A stretch of DNA of 7,807 bases, taken from the NCBI GenBank assembly GCA_027024625.1, contig JALVRY010000009.1, positions 1 to 7,807 of the forward strand, given 5' to 3'. The notes beneath the pieces were generated by a model. The model had not been told where the DNA came from. It worked only from the letters and a program-made list of their open reading frames with translations, and ran no database searches. The stretch is from Thiotrichaceae bacterium (GTDB lineage: Bacteria; Pseudomonadota; Gammaproteobacteria; Thiotrichales; Thiotrichaceae). A program made the translations under genes and the position numbers. Positions within the stretch are counted from its first letter, which is position 1. The number at the start of each line of letters is the position of its first letter. This document shows positions 6,309-7,807 of this stretch, in pieces.

Positions 6309-6887
6309 CTACACTAAGGCGACCCACTTGTGAAAACGAGACTTTGTATTTGCAATATGCCATGCAATACAAGAAAAGGCATAGCCGCTGCCAAAACCTT
6401 CATCTATATCATCCACCAAAACTTCAACGCCAATCATGCGTTTGTGAAAGCGTACATCCTTCTGCTTAATCACCATCAAAACAATATCAATATCGTTCTT
6501 TCGTGCAATTTCATAGATCGCTTTGTAATAACGCTGCAAAATCTGTACTTGACGACCTTCAATAACAAAGCGTCCCACTTCCATTAGCTTTTTGCCCGAG
6601 CGCCTATAATGAGAAACCATTTCTGGAAAATATTTATCTTCTGGCAATCCTTTTTCTTCACTGTCAAATACAACCGTACCCGTACTATCAATTTTTCCAT
6701 TTTCTGAATTAGAGTAAACAACATAGGCATGATCAAAAAACGGGTCATTTTTTGCTACCTTTACCGTAGGATATGTAGTTTTGTACTCTTGTTTTCTAAA
6801 TTCAGTTACCTTATCAAGCTCATCAGCAGATTTAACGCACTTTAGGGGTGCAGGAAGACATGATGCAATAGTTTGTTCGTTTAACAT
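6309..6887 (-). CDS. LuxI/FeeM-like GNAT-fold N-acyl amino acid or signal synthase
   Basis: A 192-residue soluble protein resembling the autoinducer-synthase/FeeM branch of the GNAT fold, whose members transfer an acyl chain from acyl-ACP to an amino acid or SAM. Visible signs: FRKQEY (30-35), an acidic DPFFD (48-52) where LuxI has ExDxxD, GTVVFDSEEKGLPED (70-84) resembling the DS..GLP.D segment of FeeM-like proteins, and MEVGRFVI (102-109), matching the LuxI E-x-x-R motif (E103, R106). The C-terminal RFHKRMIGVEVL resembles the GNAT acceptor-side region. The start at 6887 is chosen over 6923 because AAGGAGT lies 6 nt upstream. The LuxI-type Arg before the DS segment is not obvious, so substrate is open. 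The link to exosortase-associated acyltransferases is possible but unproven. Confidence 0.6.
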   Translation of the reverse strand: MLNEQTIASCLPAPLKCVKSADELDKVTEFRKQEYKTTYPTVKVAKNDPFFDHAYVVYSNSENGKIDSTGTVVFDSEEKGLPEDKYFPEMVSHYRRSGKKLMEVGRFVIEGRQVQILQRYYKAIYEIARKNDIDIVLMVIKQKDVRFHKRMIGVEVLVDDIDEGFGSGYAFSCIAWHIANTKSRFHKWVALV

Positions 6888-6893
6888 CTGTTT

Positions 6894-6900
6894 ACTCCTT
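6894..6900 (-). promoter_or_regulatory. Ribosome binding site deciding the acyltransferase start
   Basis: On the - strand AAGGAGT lies 6 nt before the ATG at 6887-6885. The upstream in-frame ATG at 6923 has no such site and would add 12 residues unlike the family, so 6887 is preferred. Confidence 0.8.
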
Positions 6901-6952
6901 TTTGCTTGTATCAACCCATACACTTAGGGCTGACTACTTATCAATAAAATTT

Positions 6953-6969
6953 AGTAATAATGTATTACT
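6953..6969. promoter_or_regulatory. 17-bp palindrome upstream of the synthase-like gene (possible operator)
   Basis: AGTAATA-ATG-TATTACT is a perfect 7-bp inverted repeat with a 3-nt centre, 65 nt upstream of the 6887 start. Size and position suit a dimeric regulator site. It is AT-rich and does not look like a canonical lux box, so the regulator is unknown. Confidence 0.35.
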
Positions 6970-7206
6970 GCTTTTAAAGACGAGATTCTGTACAAAAAGA
7001 GATCAAAAGATTTAGATTATTTTTATTTCACAAGGGAGTTACATTGGAGAGATAACAAAAGGATAAACAAAATTTAGTTTTAAGGGGAATATCAAATTTA
7101 TTCAGGAAAGGGGTAGTGCGACGACAAAAGAGGAGGTAATAAGTAGGAGTGCAACTGAGGGTAAATCTGTGACTTTGCCACAGCACAGAAAATAAACAGT
7201 GGATAA

Positions 7207-7239
7207 GCTAAGAAAGCTGATTAAGTCAGTTTTTTTAGC
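7207..7239 (+). other. Fully paired 33-nt RNA hairpin (possible terminator or RNA element)
   Basis: GCTAAGAAAGCTGA (7207-7220), loop TTAAG, then TCAGTTTTTTTAGC (7226-7239). All 14 positions pair in RNA made from the + strand, with 12 Watson-Crick and 2 G-U pairs. In the - strand RNA the two G-U pairs become A-C mismatches, so a + transcript is favoured. The U-run forms part of the stem, so terminator function is uncertain. Confidence 0.4.
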
Positions 7240-7400
7240 CCGTAAAAATAAACTAACTTGCTTGTTCCCGAATTTATTTGGGAGTATATATTGAGGAACT
7301 TATCCCTCGGATGAATGCACCATAATGACTTGTTATTGTAGGGAATAAATCCCCCTGCCATGATAGGGGTAGGAAAAGTTTTCACACTTCCCCTCCCTCC

Positions 7401-7433
7401 GAACCGTACGTGCAGTTCTCCCGCATACGGCTC
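7401..7433 (-). ncRNA. Group II intron domain V (catalytic hairpin)
   Basis: On the - strand, GAGCCGTA pairs with TACGGTTC (8 bp, containing the catalytic AGC triad near the 5' end). A 2-nt CG bulge follows on the 3' strand, then a distal stem UGCGG/CUGCA and a GAGAA loop, 33 nt in all. This is the most conserved part of group II introns, and this match alone identifies the element. Domain V begins 17 nt after the maturase stop codon. Confidence 0.93.
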
Positions 7434-7450
7434 TCCAGTTGATAGTTTCT

Positions 7451-7807
7451 TCATCGAGATTGGCACGCTATAACCCAAGCTTCATGACTGGTGAAAAGCC
7501 CAAGTTTTGCGAAGTAGGCATTTGGATATTTTCTATGAGCATTGATATTCTTTCCCCAACCTTTCTTCTTGTTGCGTCTGAGTATTAATGCTCTTAATCG
7601 CCGTCGGACAAAACCATCATTTGCCTTAAACGTGTAGCGATGGGCGTGTTTGAAATAACCAAACCAGCCTCTTAACATGGGGTTTAAGTCGTTAATGATT
7701 TCTTTTAGACTTCCTGAGCGACTACGTTTAGTCTTAGCTCGTACCTTGTCTCGAAAGCTCTTTAGGCTTTTCTTGCGAACATATCGTCTGCCCGCTTCGA
7801 ACCAATA
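7451..7807 (-). CDS. ltrA: Group II intron reverse transcriptase/maturase, C-terminal part (5' truncated by window edge)
   Basis: The frame is open from the right edge to TGA at 7453-7451, giving 118 residues of the intron-encoded protein. It runs past the Met at 7678, so that is not a start. Visible are the end of the thumb/domain X region, with GRRYVRKKSLKSFRDKVR near residues 6-23, and LRGWFGYFKHAHR near 44-56, the hallmark LRGW.NYF motif of group II maturases. A basic stretch RRRLRALILRRNKKKGW and YFAKLGLFTSHEAW follow near the end. The protein ends about 11 residues after this segment and has no room for an HNH endonuclease domain, so it is an endonuclease-lacking type. It supports intron splicing and reverse transcription. 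ltrA is used as the generic family symbol. Confidence 0.93.
   Translation of the reverse strand, partial: YWFEAGRRYVRKKSLKSFRDKVRAKTKRSRSGSLKEIINDLNPMLRGWFGYFKHAHRYTFKANDGFVRRRLRALILRRNKKKGWGKNINAHRKYPNAYFAKLGLFTSHEAWVIACQSR

Larger units (their letters stand above)
6888..7362. other. 475-bp region without a convincing gene
   Basis: It holds the 5' region of the synthase-like gene (RBS and 17-bp palindrome), a + strand purine-rich stretch at about 7030-7165, a long hairpin at 7207-7239, and the downstream exon of the group II intron up to 7362. No frame shows protein-like sequence. The - strand frame across 7221-7478 is a translation of intron domains V/VI plus flank. Confidence 0.7.
7363..7807 (-). 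mobile_element. Group II intron, 3' portion (continues past the right edge)
   Basis: Self-splicing retroelement lying on the - strand. From right to left: the C-terminus of its reverse transcriptase/maturase, domain V, domain VI and the 3' end. Domain VI has an 8-bp stem (7394-7387 with 7378-7371), a bulged A at 7370 and a 3-bp base (7397-7395 with 7369-7367). The bulged A is the expected branch point, 7 nt before the end. The intron then ends CCCCTAT, giving the usual AY 3' boundary at 7363. The 5' part is outside the window, so activity cannot be judged. The flanking exon at 7362 and below is non-coding as far as I can see. Confidence 0.88.

Noticed and set aside
6197..6587. Two + strand frames of 85-90 residues
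   Set aside because: They lie antisense to the synthase-like gene, have low-complexity composition and show no family features.
6888..6923. Longer start for the synthase-like gene at 6923
   Set aside because: No ribosome binding site before 6923, while AAGGAGT is correctly placed for 6887.
7131..7153. AGGAGGT as a ribosome binding site for a small gene
   Set aside because: The only nearby start, a GTG near 7149, gives seven codons before a stop.
7167..7183. CTGTG-7 nt-CACAG inverted repeat
   Set aside because: Five-base arms are expected often by chance, and no promoter or gene is beside it.
7264..7274. GTTCCCGAATT shared with 3380-3390 in the gspH/gspI palindrome
   Set aside because: Only 11 bases match and the flanks diverge at once; not enough to call a second copy of the element.
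7221..7478. 85-residue - strand frame containing STGEPYAGELHVRFGG
   Set aside because: It is the translation of intron domains V and VI plus flanking DNA, a well-known spurious product of group II introns.

Overview
The window carries most of a type II secretion (T2SS) operon on the + strand: a 5'-truncated gspE, then gspF, gspG, gspH, gspI, gspJ and gspK in canonical order. Two genes follow on the - strand, and the 3' end of a group II intron, also on the - strand, runs off the right edge. Gene order and protein sequence fit a proteobacterium, most likely a gammaproteobacterium of moderate to low GC. The palindromic repeats and the group II intron suggest a repeat-rich environmental genome. 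I cannot name a genus.

Layout: 2-1147 gspE (assembly ATPase, N-terminus outside the window); 1147-2364 gspF (inner-membrane platform); 2404-2823 gspG (major pseudopilin); 2912-3343 gspH, 3510-3902 gspI and 4014-4709 gspJ (minor pseudopilins); 4706-5605 gspK (tip pseudopilin). The operon stops at gspK: gspL and gspM do not follow, and an inverted repeat overlaps the stop codons of gspK and a convergent gene. That convergent gene (5638-6033, -) encodes a standalone domain resembling the NBR1 'FW' Ig-like domain. Next is 6309-6887 (-), a GNAT-fold protein resembling LuxI/FeeM-type N-acyl amino acid or signal synthases. About 475 bp without genes follow (6888-7362). Finally comes the group II intron end: maturase C-terminus 7451-7807, domain V 7401-7433, domain VI with its branch-point A, and a predicted 3' splice boundary at 7363.

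The most unusual feature is inside the T2SS operon. Each of the three junctions G/H, H/I and I/J holds a different palindromic repeat that runs to, or into, the next start codon. The largest is a 157-bp MITE-like palindrome between gspH and gspI, flanked by the direct repeat CTAAG. The best gspI start, a GTG, lies inside its right terminal repeat. gspF and gspG have good ribosome binding sites, while H, I and J do not, so the repeats may set the ratio of major to minor pseudopilins.

How the genes work together: GspE powers assembly of the pseudopilus through GspF. GspG forms the shaft, and GspH, I, J and K form the initiating tip that pushes folded exoproteins through the outer-membrane secretin (not in the window). 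No functional link between the T2SS genes and the two - strand genes can be shown from sequence.
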